Assembly: GCA_934533135.1 (NCBI GenBank)
Contig: CAKTBG010000003.1
Coordinates: 1 to 64,000 of the forward strand
Direction: 5' to 3'
Length of the DNA stretch: 64,000 nucleotides
Source: an uncultured Faecalibacterium sp.
GTDB taxonomy: Bacteria; Bacillota; Clostridia; Oscillospirales; Ruminococcaceae
Shown: positions 43,925 through 53,635 of the stretch, in pieces
Position numbering within the stretch: position 1 is the first letter of the stretch
Layout of the letters: each line of letters opens with the position of its first letter
Position numbers and translations under genes: made by a program
Notes under the pieces: generated by a model
Databases searched by the model: none
What the model saw: only the letters and a program-made list of their open reading frames with translations
Told to the model about the DNA's origin: nothing

Positions 43925-44392
43925 TCACTCGGCTTTTTCAGAGCGCGTTTTTTCCAGCATATCCAGCTCAGGCATCAGCTCATTGCTGATGATGGTCAGC
44001 ATCTCTTCCATTTTGGCGGTGTCTTCTTCGGGGAAGCGTTCGCGCACGCGCTCGATGACCGTGTGCAGGTAGGAGTAGCTGATGTTGTAGTACTCGATGT
44101 ACTTCTGGGTCGGGCGCAGGTGATACTCCCGGCGGTCGGTGGTGGACTGGATCTTCTCGACGTATCCTTTCCGTACCAGACTGCCGATCTTATACGCCGC
44201 GTTGGGGGTCGAGATCTGCATCATCCGGGAAAATTCCGCGATGGTGGGCTCCCCCATGGCCATGATGCCCTCCATGCAGAAGGATTCCACCGTGGTCAGG
44301 GTCGCTTCCCGGGTGGCGAACCGCTGGAACACGTTCTGATAGAAGTGCAGTTTGAATTTGGTGTATACGTCCTGAAAGGCTTTCTCGAGCAT
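43925..44392 (-). CDS. MarR-family transcriptional regulator
   Basis: 155 residues. The winged helix is visible in GEPTIAEFSRMMQISTPNAA followed by LVRKGYVEKIQSTTDRREY, with the wing aspartate-arginine pair intact. The helical ends form the dimer domain. Cys at residue 39 (SFCMEG) could be redox-active but nothing proves it. GGAGG precedes the ATG by about 8 nt. It lies 92 nt downstream of the NhaC gene on the same strand. Confidence 0.88.
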   Translation of the reverse strand: MLEKAFQDVYTKFKLHFYQNVFQRFATREATLTTVESFCMEGIMAMGEPTIAEFSRMMQISTPNAAYKIGSLVRKGYVEKIQSTTDRREYHLRPTQKYIEYYNISYSYLHTVIERVRERFPEEDTAKMEEMLTIISNELMPELDMLEKTRSEKAE

Positions 44393-44459
44393 GGTGCATC
44401 CTCCGGATCACGCAATTTCCTTTAGTATACCATGGTTTTGCCAAAACGAAAAGAAAAAT

Positions 44460-44486
44460 CCGGCCGGAAAGCAGAAAATCTGCTCA
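44460..44486 (-). terminator. Weak hairpin at the end of the NhaC gene
   Basis: AGCAGA and TCTGCT form a 6-bp stem overlapping the NhaC stop; a second CCGGCCGG palindrome and ATTTTTC follow on the minus strand. Possible partial terminator. Confidence 0.35.
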
Positions 44487-46151
44487 GGCGGCGTTTTTGC
44501 CGTGGGGGACCCGGATGCGGATGACGTTCAGCACCACCAGCTCAAGGACGATGGCCGCACCCAGCAGAACCAGAGAGGTCAGCAGGCTGGCGTTGGCCCC
44601 CAGAACGGCCTGTGCAAGGCCGGTGATGACATAGCAGACCGCGGAGATGGCGGCGGCGGTCATGGCGTAGGGCAGCTGGGTCGAAACGTGGTTGATGTGG
44701 CTGCAGTGCGCACCCGCCGACGCCATGATGGTGGTATCGGAGATGGGCGAGCAGTGGTCGCCGCAGACCGCACCGGACAGGCAGGCGGCAATGGCGATGA
44801 CCAGCATCTCCCCCTGCGGGAAGGCATGGCAGACGATGGGAACGAGGATCGAGAAGGTGCCCCACGAGGTGCCGGTGGCGAAGGCCAGCCCCACGGCCAC
44901 GAGGAAGATGATGAACGGCAGCAGGTACTGCAGAGCCGCCGCACTGCCGTGGAGCAGGCTGGCAACGTAGTATTTTGCGCCCAGCAGATTGGTCATGCCC
45001 GACAGCGTCCATGCCAGCGTCAGGATCAGCATGGGGCTGACCATGGCCTTGAAGCCCTCGGGGATGCAGGCCGCAAAATCCTGAAAGGTCATCACGTTCC
45101 GCACCCGGTAGAACACAAAGGTGAACATCAGCGCGATGCTGCTGCCCAGAACCAGACCCATGGAGGCATTGCAGTCGGCGAAGGCGGTGACGAAATCCAC
45201 GCCCTCAAAGAAGCCGCCCGTGTAGATCAGGCCGAAGATGCAGCCTGCGATCAGCACCAGCACCGGAGCCAGCAGGTCGATGACGTGGCCGGAAGCGTCG
45301 GTGTCGGAAACGGCGTCGTTGCCGTAGGGCCGCTCCTCGGTGGTAAAGAGGTCACCCTTTTTGGCGTTGTCCTCGTGGAGCTTCATGGAGCCGTACTCGG
45401 TGCCGGTGAAGATCAGGAACAACGCCATGACGATGGTCAGGATGGCGTAATAGTTGTAGGGGATGGTGCGCAGGAACATGGTAAAGCCGTTGATGTCCGA
45501 GCCTTCCGGCACCGAAGAGGTGACGGCTGCCGCCCAGCTGGACACCGGCGCGATGATGCAGATGGGCGCGGCGGTGGCGTCGATCAGGTAGGCCAGCTTT
45601 GCGCGGGAGACGTTCTGCCGGTCGGTCACGGGGCGCATGACGGAGCCGACGGTCAGGCAGTTGAAGTAGTCGTCCACAAAGATCATCACGCCCAGCAGCA
45701 GGGTGGCAAACTGCGCCCCGGCGCGGGTGTGGATGTGGGTGGACGCCCACCGGCCAAAGGCTGCACTGCCGCCGGCCTTGTTCATCAGAGCCACGAGGGT
45801 GCCCAGCATGACCAGAAAGACAAGGATGCCGACGTTGCTACTGTCGGACAGCTTGGCGACCATGCCGCCCTCCTCGTTGAAGAAAAGGGTGTTCAGAGCC
45901 AGCTCCAGATTGCCGTTGGCGTAGAGCAGCGCACCGGTGGCGATGCCCACCAGCAGCGAGGTGTAGACCTCTTTGGTGTTCAGAGCCAGCACGATGGCGA
46001 CCACCGGCGGCAGCAGCGAAAGTGCCGTGCTGTACACGGCGCAGGTGTAGGCGGACGGGTCTGCGAGTTTGCCGGGCGTGGCGGCAGTACACCACAGCAG
46101 CAGGGCAAACACCAGCAGCGCCCCCAGCCACGAAAGATTGACTTTTTTCAT
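44484..46151 (-). CDS. NhaC-family Na+/H+ antiporter
   Basis: 555 residues with about 12-13 membrane helices. Conserved blocks are GVMIFVDDYFNCLTVGSVMR, TAAPICIIAPVSSWAA, FATGTSWGTFSILVPI and CLSGAVCGDHCSPISDTTIM, which are typical of the NhaC superfamily. The N-terminus has a hydrophobic helix ending in WCTAATPG. It exchanges sodium (or an amino acid or carboxylate in some relatives) against protons. The ATG is taken at 46151; the ribosome binding site GAGAGG is rather far. Confidence 0.87.
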   Translation of the reverse strand: MKKVNLSWLGALLVFALLLWCTAATPGKLADPSAYTCAVYSTALSLLPPVVAIVLALNTKEVYTSLLVGIATGALLYANGNLELALNTLFFNEEGGMVAKLSDSSNVGILVFLVMLGTLVALMNKAGGSAAFGRWASTHIHTRAGAQFATLLLGVMIFVDDYFNCLTVGSVMRPVTDRQNVSRAKLAYLIDATAAPICIIAPVSSWAAAVTSSVPEGSDINGFTMFLRTIPYNYYAILTIVMALFLIFTGTEYGSMKLHEDNAKKGDLFTTEERPYGNDAVSDTDASGHVIDLLAPVLVLIAGCIFGLIYTGGFFEGVDFVTAFADCNASMGLVLGSSIALMFTFVFYRVRNVMTFQDFAACIPEGFKAMVSPMLILTLAWTLSGMTNLLGAKYYVASLLHGSAAALQYLLPFIIFLVAVGLAFATGTSWGTFSILVPIVCHAFPQGEMLVIAIAACLSGAVCGDHCSPISDTTIMASAGAHCSHINHVSTQLPYAMTAAAISAVCYVITGLAQAVLGANASLLTSLVLLGAAIVLELVVLNVIRIRVPHGKNAA

Positions 46152-46215
46152 AGGGGATGATTCCTCTCTGGTTCAGGGTGATTTTTCGGACAGGTCGCGG
46201 GCAGACTAACCCCGA

Positions 46216-46452
46216 ATGGTTCCGGAAATGCGGAGAAAGGGGGTGTTGGCTGCGCCGGACTATAAAGCAATGTATCTCGAGCTGTTCCGTGCCAACGAGC
46301 GGGCTGCCCGCCTCCTCTGGGAAGCGCAGCAGCGCGCCGAGCAGCAGCTTCTGGACGAATCCCCGCCGCCGCTGCACTTAGACACAGAAAAGCCTGACCT
46401 CTCTGCCAAGGGCTCCCCTACTAGGGGAGCTGGCAATGCCGACAGGCATTGA
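46216..46452 (+). CDS. Small hypothetical protein
   Basis: Up to 78 residues. The central part (DYKAMYLELFRANERAARLL, then WEAQQRAEQQLLDES) is a believable amphipathic helix and resembles small helical proteins seen next to other genes in Clostridia. The last 20 residues are read from the REP element at 46400-46463, so the true ancestral end may have been earlier. No clear ribosome binding site. The gene may be real or a remnant. It lies in the 309-bp gap between the NhaC and thioesterase genes. Confidence 0.4.
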   Translation: MVPEMRRKGVLAAPDYKAMYLELFRANERAARLLWEAQQRAEQQLLDESPPPLHLDTEKPDLSAKGSPTRGAGNADRH

Positions 46453-46463
46453 CTGAGAGGTTA
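46400..46463. repeat. REP-like palindromic element E (single unit)
   Basis: CCTCTCTGCCAAGGGCTCCC...GACTGAGAGGTT. It touches the stop codon of the minus-strand thioesterase gene. Confidence 0.8.
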
Positions 46464-46847
46464 GCCTTTCTTCGCTTCGGCCTTTGCCGCAAACTTGGCG
46501 TCGTTGACGATGAACCGCTCATGGGTGCCGCCGCCGACCGGCCCCTTCTCGTCGTGGAGAGTCACATGGAACACCAGCTTCCGGCCTTCCACGGCGGTCA
46601 GCTCGCTTTCGCAGGTCACGGTCATGCCGACGGGGGTGGGGGCGGTGTGCTCCAGCTCCAGCTTGGTGCCGACCGAGCCGCAGCCCTCATCCAGTTCCGG
46701 GGCAACGCTCATCCAGCAGGTCTTTTCGGCCAGTGCCACCAGCGCGGGCGTCGCAAACACGTCCAGCGTGCCGCTGCCCATGGCCTTGGCGGTGTTTTCG
46801 GGGGTGACGAGCTGGCTCTGCTCGCCATGGATGCCAATATTCAACAT
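46461..46847 (-). CDS. FlK-like hotdog-fold thioesterase
   Basis: 128 residues. FATPALVALAEKTCW contains the threonine and glutamate of the FlK-type active site; HTAPTPVGMTVTCES and LVFHVTLHDEKGPVGGGTHER complete the hotdog pattern. FlK hydrolyses fluoroacetyl-CoA, but most relatives act on unknown short acyl-CoA or thioester by-products. GGAAGGAAG precedes the ATG. Confidence 0.85.
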   Translation of the reverse strand: MLNIGIHGEQSQLVTPENTAKAMGSGTLDVFATPALVALAEKTCWMSVAPELDEGCGSVGTKLELEHTAPTPVGMTVTCESELTAVEGRKLVFHVTLHDEKGPVGGGTHERFIVNDAKFAAKAEAKKG

Positions 46848-47002
46848 CTAAAATACTTCCTTCCTGTGTGGGTATGGGGTTAACCGCCTTATAGAATAAC
46901 ACATTTTGCGCCCGACTGCACCTGTATTCGAGGATTTTTCTGAAAATTCCTCTTTTCATCCGGCTCAAATCGCGCTATGATAGGGCAAAAGGCGGTGAAA
47001 AG

Positions 47003-47752
47003 ATGAACGATTTCTGGAAATCGTATGATTTGGTGGAGTTGGAATTGGGTGCAGACCATCAGTGCTATCCCCTGTTCGGGCAGATCCATCGGACCGAGCT
47101 GGCGGTTTCAGCCCTGTTGATTGCAGGCGTGGTGCTGTGGTACCGCAGGGCATCGGCGAAAATGAGACGAAAAATTCTGGTGGGCGTGACCGTTTTGCTT
47201 CTGCTGGACGAAGCGGCTCTCCTGCTGGGAATGGCTCTGACCGGTCAGTGGAATTGGAGCTATCTGCCTCTTCATCTGTGCAGCATCAATGTGTTCATCT
47301 GCCTGTACAACACGGTCTTCAACCAGAACTGGTGCAAGGAAGAGCTGTATGCCCTCTGCATACCGGGTGCGGCACTGGCTCTGCTCTGCCCCAGCTGGCT
47401 CTGCATTTATTCGTGGTGGAGCCTCATCAATTTGCACTCCATCTCTATCCACGTTCTGCTGGTGCTGTATCCGCTGCTTCTGGTCGCAGGCGGTTACCGG
47501 CCATCGCCCCGCCGCATCCCGCAGGTGCTGGCGTTCCTGTTCGGCTCTGCCCTGCCGATCTACTTTTTGAATAAACCGCTCTGCACCAATTTCTATTTTC
47601 TCAACAATCCCTACGGCAACGTCATCACCAGCACCTTCACCGCTCTGCTGGGTGAAAAGTTCTATATCCTCGGCTTCCTGCCCGCCATCGCGCTGGCTTT
47701 GTTCATCATGTATCTGCCGTGGGTGAGGAAAGGCAGAGCGCAAGCGAAATAA
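47003..47752 (+). CDS. YwaF/TIGR02206-family membrane protein
   Basis: 249 residues, seven membrane helices. The family phrases LPLHLCSINVFICLYNTVFN, YSWWSLINLHSISIHVLLVL and NKPLCTNFYFLNNP are visible. Function unknown; the homologous eukaryotic family is TMEM164. The ribosome binding region is AAAAGGCGGTG. A TATGAT lies at 46976-46981 without a convincing -35. Confidence 0.85.
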   Translation: MNDFWKSYDLVELELGADHQCYPLFGQIHRTELAVSALLIAGVVLWYRRASAKMRRKILVGVTVLLLLDEAALLLGMALTGQWNWSYLPLHLCSINVFICLYNTVFNQNWCKEELYALCIPGAALALLCPSWLCIYSWWSLINLHSISIHVLLVLYPLLLVAGGYRPSPRRIPQVLAFLFGSALPIYFLNKPLCTNFYFLNNPYGNVITSTFTALLGEKFYILGFLPAIALALFIMYLPWVRKGRAQAK

Positions 47753-47758
47753 AGTCGA

Positions 47759-47786
47759 TTGCTTTTGGGTGCGAGTATGTTATACT
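47759..47786 (+). promoter_or_regulatory. Promoter of the winged-helix gene
   Basis: TTGCTT at 47759-47764 and TATACT at 47781-47786, spacer 16 nt. Confidence 0.6.
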
Positions 47787-47788
47787 CG
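47772..47788. promoter_or_regulatory. Palindrome CGAGTAT-GTT-ATACTCG over the -10 box
   Basis: A perfect 7-bp inverted repeat with a 3-bp centre that covers the -10 element. A bound protein would block RNA polymerase; the winged-helix product of the gene itself is the obvious candidate. Confidence 0.5.
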
Positions 47789-47820
47789 AAGCAGAATAAC
47801 CGCCAAAGGAGGGCTGTGAC

Positions 47821-48210
47821 ATGAAGAAAAACCAAAGTCTCTGGATCTGGAAGGGGCTTGTTCCCCACTGCCTGCGCGGGCAGGAGCTTGCATTGGCGTT
47901 GCTTCTGCGGGAAAAGCCGCTGACCGCCGCACAGCTCTGCGCGGCATTGACGGACAAGGGAATGAAGGCCGACCGCAAGTCGCTGAGCAAGACCCTCGCT
48001 GCCCTTGAGCGGCTGGAGGTTGTCTCGGTCGAGAACGGTGCATACCTCTGCACGAACAAAAAGCTGGCGGAATATACGGCCAACTATACCGAAGACCAGC
48101 TGCTGGATATCGTCGGCATGACGCAGAATACCATCCACGGTCAGTCCTTCTTCAGCGGCACCGGTACGCCCCCAATGAGCGTCAGCTCGCGGGGCAGCAG
48201 CGGGGTGTAA
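47821..48210 (+). CDS. Small winged-helix DNA-binding protein of unknown family
   Basis: 129 residues. The central part reads as a winged helix: LTAAQLCAALTDKGMKADRK, SLSKTLAALERLEVVSVENG and AYLCTNKKLAEY, with recognition helix near residues 55-68. The last 25 residues are Ser/Gly/Pro-rich and probably disordered. GGAGGG precedes the ATG by about 7 nt. A palindrome over its own promoter suggests autoregulation. No target gene is adjacent. Confidence 0.65.
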   Translation: MKKNQSLWIWKGLVPHCLRGQELALALLLREKPLTAAQLCAALTDKGMKADRKSLSKTLAALERLEVVSVENGAYLCTNKKLAEYTANYTEDQLLDIVGMTQNTIHGQSFFSGTGTPPMSVSSRGSSGV

Positions 48211-48222
48211 TATAAGAAATAG

Positions 48223-48270
48223 AAGAGGCTGTTGCGTGAGGTGTGAAAGCTCTCCGCTACAGCCTCTTTT
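48223..48270 (+). terminator. Terminator of the winged-helix gene
   Basis: AGAGGCTGT pairs with ACAGCCTCTT around a 26-nt loop, followed by TTTT. Confidence 0.8.
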
Positions 48271-48304
48271 CTCTGCTCAATTTGCACCCTTTTTGCAAAA
48301 TATA

Positions 48305-48346
48305 GCAATTCAACTTTTTAATGCAACAGCAACAGCGTTGAATTGC
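48305..48346. repeat. Inverted repeat GCAATTCAAC / GTTGAATTGC in an AT-rich gap
   Basis: A perfect 10-bp inverted repeat with a 22-bp centre; a third, half copy (GTTGAATTCTGCAATT) lies at 48424. It sits in the gene-free 48211-48553, which also holds the arsR promoter and operator. Role unknown. Confidence 0.5.
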
Positions 48347-48472
48347 ATATCGCAAATACGCTGTTTGGATGTCGCACTAATTTTTTGACTTGCGATAAAA
48401 ACGCCGCTTTTTTGCGTTTTAAGGTTGAATTCTGCAATTTAAAAGTTTTGATGTGTTTTTCGCAAAAAAGGA

Positions 48473-48501
48473 TTGACAGGGAACCATCGGCGTGTTATCA
48501 T
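48473..48501 (+). promoter_or_regulatory. Promoter of the ArsR - HMA operon
   Basis: TTGACA at 48473-48478 and TATCAT at 48496-48501, spacer 17 nt. Confidence 0.8.
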
Positions 48502-48503
48502 GA

Positions 48504-48527
48504 ACACATGAACAGATGCTCATGTGT
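48504..48527. promoter_or_regulatory. ArsR/SmtB-type operator
   Basis: ACACATGA at 48504-48511 and TCATGTGT at 48520-48527 form an inverted repeat right after the -10 box, containing TGAACA-N-GCTCAT, close to the operators of metal-sensing CzrA/CadC-type repressors. Confidence 0.6.
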
Positions 48528-48553
48528 CGAGACGAGCGAAAGGAGATGCCGAA

Positions 48554-48886
48554 ATGCCGCAGCCGAGCGAAGAAGAAAAAACCGTGCAGGAGCCGGTCGA
48601 GATGCCGGACGACGAGGTGTTGTACGAGCTGGCCGACCTGTTCCGGGTGTTTGGCGACTCCACGCGGATCAAGATCCTGTACGCGCTCCACGACACGGAA
48701 CTCTGTGTGCAGGACATCGCCAATGCGGTGGGTCTGAGCCAATCGGCGGTCAGCCATCAGCTCCGGGTGCTCAAAGACAGCAAGCTGGTGCGGTTCCGCC
48801 GGGATGGAAAAACCGTTTTCTATGCACTGGACGACGACCATGTGCGAAGCATCCTCTCGCTGGGGATGGATCATATCGAAGAGTGA
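48554..48886 (+). CDS. ArsR/SmtB-family metal-sensing repressor
   Basis: 110 residues. The winged helix is clear: ELADLFRVFGDSTRIKILYA, ELCVQDIANAVGLSQSAVSH and QLRVLKDSKLVRFRRDGKTV. The C-terminal helix DDDHVRSILSLGMDHIEE has the aspartate and histidine spacing of an alpha5 zinc site as in CzrA. ELCV carries the single cysteine of helix alpha3. ATG 48554 follows AAGGAG by 8 nt. Together with the operator at the promoter and the following HMA and P1B-ATPase genes it forms a zinc/cadmium-type resistance set. Confidence 0.9.
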   Translation: MPQPSEEEKTVQEPVEMPDDEVLYELADLFRVFGDSTRIKILYALHDTELCVQDIANAVGLSQSAVSHQLRVLKDSKLVRFRRDGKTVFYALDDDHVRSILSLGMDHIEE

Positions 48887-48911
48887 TTTTGCAGAAAGGC
48901 TGGTAATCATT

Positions 48912-49133
48912 ATGAAAAAGAGCTACAAGATCGAAGTGGACTGCGCAAACTGCGCCCAGAAGATGGAGGATGCAGCCAACACCGTCGCCGGTGTTGCAAA
49001 GGCGACCGTCAGCTTCATGACCCAGAAGATGAACGTCGAGTTTGCCGAGGGCGCAGACCCCAAGGCGACCATGCAGAACGTCCTGACGGCCTGCAAGAAG
49101 GTCGAGGACGACTGCGAGATCTTTGGCATCTGA
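48912..49133 (+). CDS. HMA-domain metallochaperone-like small protein
   Basis: 73 residues forming one heavy-metal-associated domain. The metal site is DCANCAQ, that is CxxC with Cys at residues 11 and 14; the GMxCxxC methionine is replaced by aspartate, which is usual for zinc or cadmium rather than copper sites. It probably hands metal to the P-type ATPase encoded next, which itself lacks an N-terminal HMA domain. Confidence 0.85.
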   Translation: MKKSYKIEVDCANCAQKMEDAANTVAGVAKATVSFMTQKMNVEFAEGADPKATMQNVLTACKKVEDDCEIFGI

Positions 49134-49166
49134 TCCCGCTCCCCTGTGCATCGTTTCGTCGGTTGG

Positions 49167-49194
49167 AAAGCTCTCCTTTTCAGGGGAGCTTTTT
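49167..49194 (+). terminator. Terminator after the HMA gene
   Basis: AAAGCTCTCC pairs with GGGGAGCTTT (one G-U pair), followed by more T. Separates the ArsR/HMA transcript from the ATPase gene. Confidence 0.8.
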
Positions 49195-49213
49195 GAAACG
49201 GAAGCGGGAAATG

Positions 49214-49380
49214 TGTGGAAAAATCAAGCGGTTTTCAACATTTTCCACCGGGTTTTCAACACGCTTTGCGGAAAAGGGAAAAAAGAAACGCAAAAAAGTG
49301 CGTTTTTTTGGGAAAAGTCCGTGGAAAACCCGGGGGAAAGCGTGGAAAAGCCTTTTTCTTGGGGAAAACGTGTTGAAACT
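49214..49380 (+). repeat. Cluster of GTGGAAAA / TTTTCCAC / GTTTTCAACA motifs
   Basis: GTGGAAAA occurs at 49215, 49321 and 49342, its complement TTTTCCAC at 49241, and TTTTCAAC at 49232 and 49253 with its complement near 49372. TGTGGAAAA differs from the DnaA box TGTGGATAA by one base. The stretch is part of the 301-bp gap between the HMA and ATPase genes. Confidence 0.5.
49286..49309 (+). terminator. Second hairpin with T tract before the ATPase gene
   Basis: AAACGCA and TGCGTTT form a 7-bp stem followed by TTTT. Possible attenuator of the ATPase gene. Confidence 0.5.
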
Positions 49381-49434
49381 GCGCCCGCCGTCAAAGGTCA
49401 TGGCGGCCGGAAAAGCCAAAAGGAGACTTTGGAG

Positions 49435-51330
<1,896 letters not shown>

Positions 51331-51346
51331 GAGGGCGAGTTTTTTC

Positions 51347-51374
51347 TTGCAAAACAGCCAAAACCTGCTATACT
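51347..51374 (+). promoter_or_regulatory. Promoter of azlCD
   Basis: TTGCAA at 51347-51352 and TATACT at 51369-51374, spacer 16 nt. Confidence 0.6.
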
Positions 51375-51397
51375 ACTATATTGGAGGGTTGAAGCGT

Positions 51398-52156
51398 ATG
51401 CAGCAAGAAAACGAGATCCATTCGCCTTCGTCCGGCAGCGGGGTACTCCGGGCGTTGAAGGCCGCAGCACCGCAGACGGTGCCGGTGTTTGCCGGGTATC
51501 TGGTGCTGGGCATCGGCTACGGCATTTATGTCCAGTCGCTGGGGCTTCCGGTCTGGCTGCCCATGCTGATGGGTACGGTGGTCTACGGCGGCTCGCTGGA
51601 GTTTGTACTGGCTTCCCTGCTGCTTGGTGCCTTTTCGCCGCTGTCGGCATTTCTGATGGCGTTGATGATCCAGGCACGGCATCTTTTTTACGGCCTTGCG
51701 ATGCTGGAGCGGTACAAGGGCTACGGCCTGCGCAGTTTTTACATGATCTTTGCCATGAGCGATGAGACCTTTTCCATCACCTGTTCGGCCGAACCGCCGG
51801 AAGGGGTGGATCGGGGCTGGTTCATGTTTTTCATCACTCTGCTGGATCAGCTCTACTGGGTCGCCAGCGCGGGGCTGGGGGCTGGGGTCGGCGCGATCCT
51901 GCCCTTCCGCACCGAAGGGGTGGATTTCGTCATGACGGCCATGTTCGTGGTCATCTTCCTCAACCAGTGGGAAAAAGAAACGCAGCACTACGCCTCCCTC
52001 ATCGGGCTGGCGGTGCCGCTGGTCTGCCTGCGGCTCTTTGGTTCGGGCAGCTTTCTACTGCCGTCCATGGCCTGTATGCTGGTGCTGCTGGTCGCCCTGC
52101 GCAGACCCACGGAAAAAGCCGAGGCACGGAACACCGAAAAGGAGGACGCCGCATGA
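51398..52156 (+). CDS. azlC: AzlC-family branched-chain amino acid exporter subunit
   Basis: 252 residues, about six to eight membrane helices. Family phrases: PVFAGYLVLGIGYGIYVQSL, YGGSLEFVLASLLLGAFSPL and QARHLFYGLAMLERYK. AzlC with the small AzlD exports branched-chain and related amino acids. ATG 51398 follows GGAGGG. It overlaps azlD by 4 nt. Confidence 0.92.
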   Translation: MQQENEIHSPSSGSGVLRALKAAAPQTVPVFAGYLVLGIGYGIYVQSLGLPVWLPMLMGTVVYGGSLEFVLASLLLGAFSPLSAFLMALMIQARHLFYGLAMLERYKGYGLRSFYMIFAMSDETFSITCSAEPPEGVDRGWFMFFITLLDQLYWVASAGLGAGVGAILPFRTEGVDFVMTAMFVVIFLNQWEKETQHYASLIGLAVPLVCLRLFGSGSFLLPSMACMLVLLVALRRPTEKAEARNTEKEDAA

Positions 52157-52488
52157 GCATGACAACGCCCCAATTCATCCTCACGATCGCGGTCTGCACC
52201 GCGGCGACCATGCTGACCCGGTTTCTGCCCTTTCTGATCTTTTCATCCAAGGAACAGCAGCCGCCGGAGATCGTGCGGTATCTGGGCCGGGTGCTGCCCG
52301 CTGCCATCTTCGGGATGCTGATCGTCTACTGCCTGAAAGGGGTCCGCCTGTCTGCGGGCAGCCACGGCATCCCGGAGGCCATCGCCATCGCGGGGACCAT
52401 CGCACTCCATCAATGGAAGCATCAGACCCTTGTTTCCATCGCAGGCGGCACGCTGTGCTATGTTCTGCTGGTGCAGCTGGTGTTCTGA
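52153..52488 (+). CDS. azlD: AzlD-family small subunit of branched-chain amino acid exporter
   Basis: 111 residues, three or four membrane helices (FILTIAVCTAATMLTRFLPF, then YLGRVLPAAIFGMLIVYCL). Its ATG overlaps the azlC stop (ATGA). Partner of AzlC in the membrane. Confidence 0.92.
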   Translation: MSMTTPQFILTIAVCTAATMLTRFLPFLIFSSKEQQPPEIVRYLGRVLPAAIFGMLIVYCLKGVRLSAGSHGIPEAIAIAGTIALHQWKHQTLVSIAGGTLCYVLLVQLVF

Positions 52489-52490
52489 GC

Positions 52491-52520
52491 AAAAAAAGCG
52501 CGGCTATGCCGCGCTTTTTT
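52491..52520. terminator. Bidirectional terminator between azlD and the asparaginase gene
   Basis: AAAAAAAGCGCGGC and GCCGCGCTTTTTT form a perfect stem with a 2-nt loop centre, usable from both sides. Confidence 0.92.
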
Positions 52521-52522
52521 GC

Positions 52523-53530
52523 TCAGTGATAGAATGTATCAAAGTTGACCTGACGGTAGAACCGCTGCTGCAATTGGTCAAAGCTCTCGCAGTTTTGCGC
52601 CAGCAGCCACATCACCTTGGTGACGACGGCCTCAATGGTCATATCGTGCGCCTCGAGGAAGCGGAACCGGTTCTGGACCCGTTTGCCGACCTCGTAGATG
52701 CCGACGTCGCTGCCCTCGTAGGTGACCTGCGTGGTCAGGATCAGGATCTTGCGGGTCTGGTCGTAATCGCCCAAGCCTGCGGCGAAGGCGTCCATCAGCC
52801 GCTGGGGTACGCCGCCTACACCGAAGCTTTCCACAATGATGCAGTCGTAATGTTGAAAGATCTCGGGGATCAGCTCCGGGCCGAGGCCGGGCGTGAGTTT
52901 GAGCAGAAAGACCTTCGGGTTGAGGGCGCGGCCGAACTCCACCGGGCCGGTGGGCCACGGCGACGGGATGTACCGCACCAGCCGGTCGCCCTGCACAAGA
53001 GCCAATGCCGGGAAATTGACCGACGCAAAGGCGTCGTAGCTGATGGTCTTGTTCTTTTTGGCGCGGGTGCCGGCAATGACGTGCCCGCCGAACACCACCA
53101 TCACGCCCCGGCTGCCCGGGTCGAGGGCGCAGATCACGCTGTCGCGCAGGTTTTTCTTGGCGTCGGTGATCTCGTTGGAGATGGGCTGCTGGGCACCGGT
53201 CAGGATGATGGGTTTGTCGGCGTTCTGGATCAGGTAGGACAACGCTGCCGCCGAGTATGCCAGCGTGTCGGTGCCGTGGCAGATGATGAAGCCGTCGTAC
53301 AGGGCATAGTTTTCCTGTACGGCCTTGGCCATTTTCAGCCAATGCTCCGGGCCGAGGTCGGTGCTGTCGATGTTGAACAGAGCCAGCGTTTCCGGGCAGC
53401 AAAGCTCCTGCAGCTCGGGCAGATGAGCCAGCAGCTCCTCGCTGGAGAGAACGGGCTTGAGCCCCTGTGCGCTCCGGACGCAGGCGATGGTGCCGCCGGT
53501 GGTGATGAAAAGCAACCGCTGCTTGGACAT
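52523..53530 (-). CDS. L-asparaginase, type I (AnsA-like)
   Basis: 335 residues. The first active-site motif TTGGTIA is at residues 10-16 and the second, CHGTDTLAYSA, at 84-94; GAQQPISNEITDAKKNL and the C-terminal VVTKVMWLLAQ fit the cytoplasmic type I family. No signal peptide. It hydrolyses asparagine to aspartate and ammonia. AGGAGG precedes ATG 53530 by about 6 nt. Confidence 0.94.
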   Translation of the reverse strand: MSKQRLLFITTGGTIACVRSAQGLKPVLSSEELLAHLPELQELCCPETLALFNIDSTDLGPEHWLKMAKAVQENYALYDGFIICHGTDTLAYSAAALSYLIQNADKPIILTGAQQPISNEITDAKKNLRDSVICALDPGSRGVMVVFGGHVIAGTRAKKNKTISYDAFASVNFPALALVQGDRLVRYIPSPWPTGPVEFGRALNPKVFLLKLTPGLGPELIPEIFQHYDCIIVESFGVGGVPQRLMDAFAAGLGDYDQTRKILILTTQVTYEGSDVGIYEVGKRVQNRFRFLEAHDMTIEAVVTKVMWLLAQNCESFDQLQQRFYRQVNFDTFYH

Positions 53531-53563
53531 GGTCTTCCTCCTGTGGGGTCTGGTTTTGGATCC

Positions 53564-53592
53564 AGTATAGCACATTTTGCCCCGCATTGGAA
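53564..53592 (-). promoter_or_regulatory. Promoter of the asparaginase gene
   Basis: On the minus strand TTCCAA (53592-53587) and TATACT (53569-53564), spacer 17 nt. Confidence 0.6.
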
Positions 53593-53635
53593 CTTGGTCA
53601 CAGAAAAATCGAAATTTTGGAGTATACTAGAAATA

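Noticed and set aside
44391-46160. Plus-strand frame of about 590 codons opposite NhaC
   Set aside because: Gln/Gly/His-rich shadow of a membrane protein gene; no motif.
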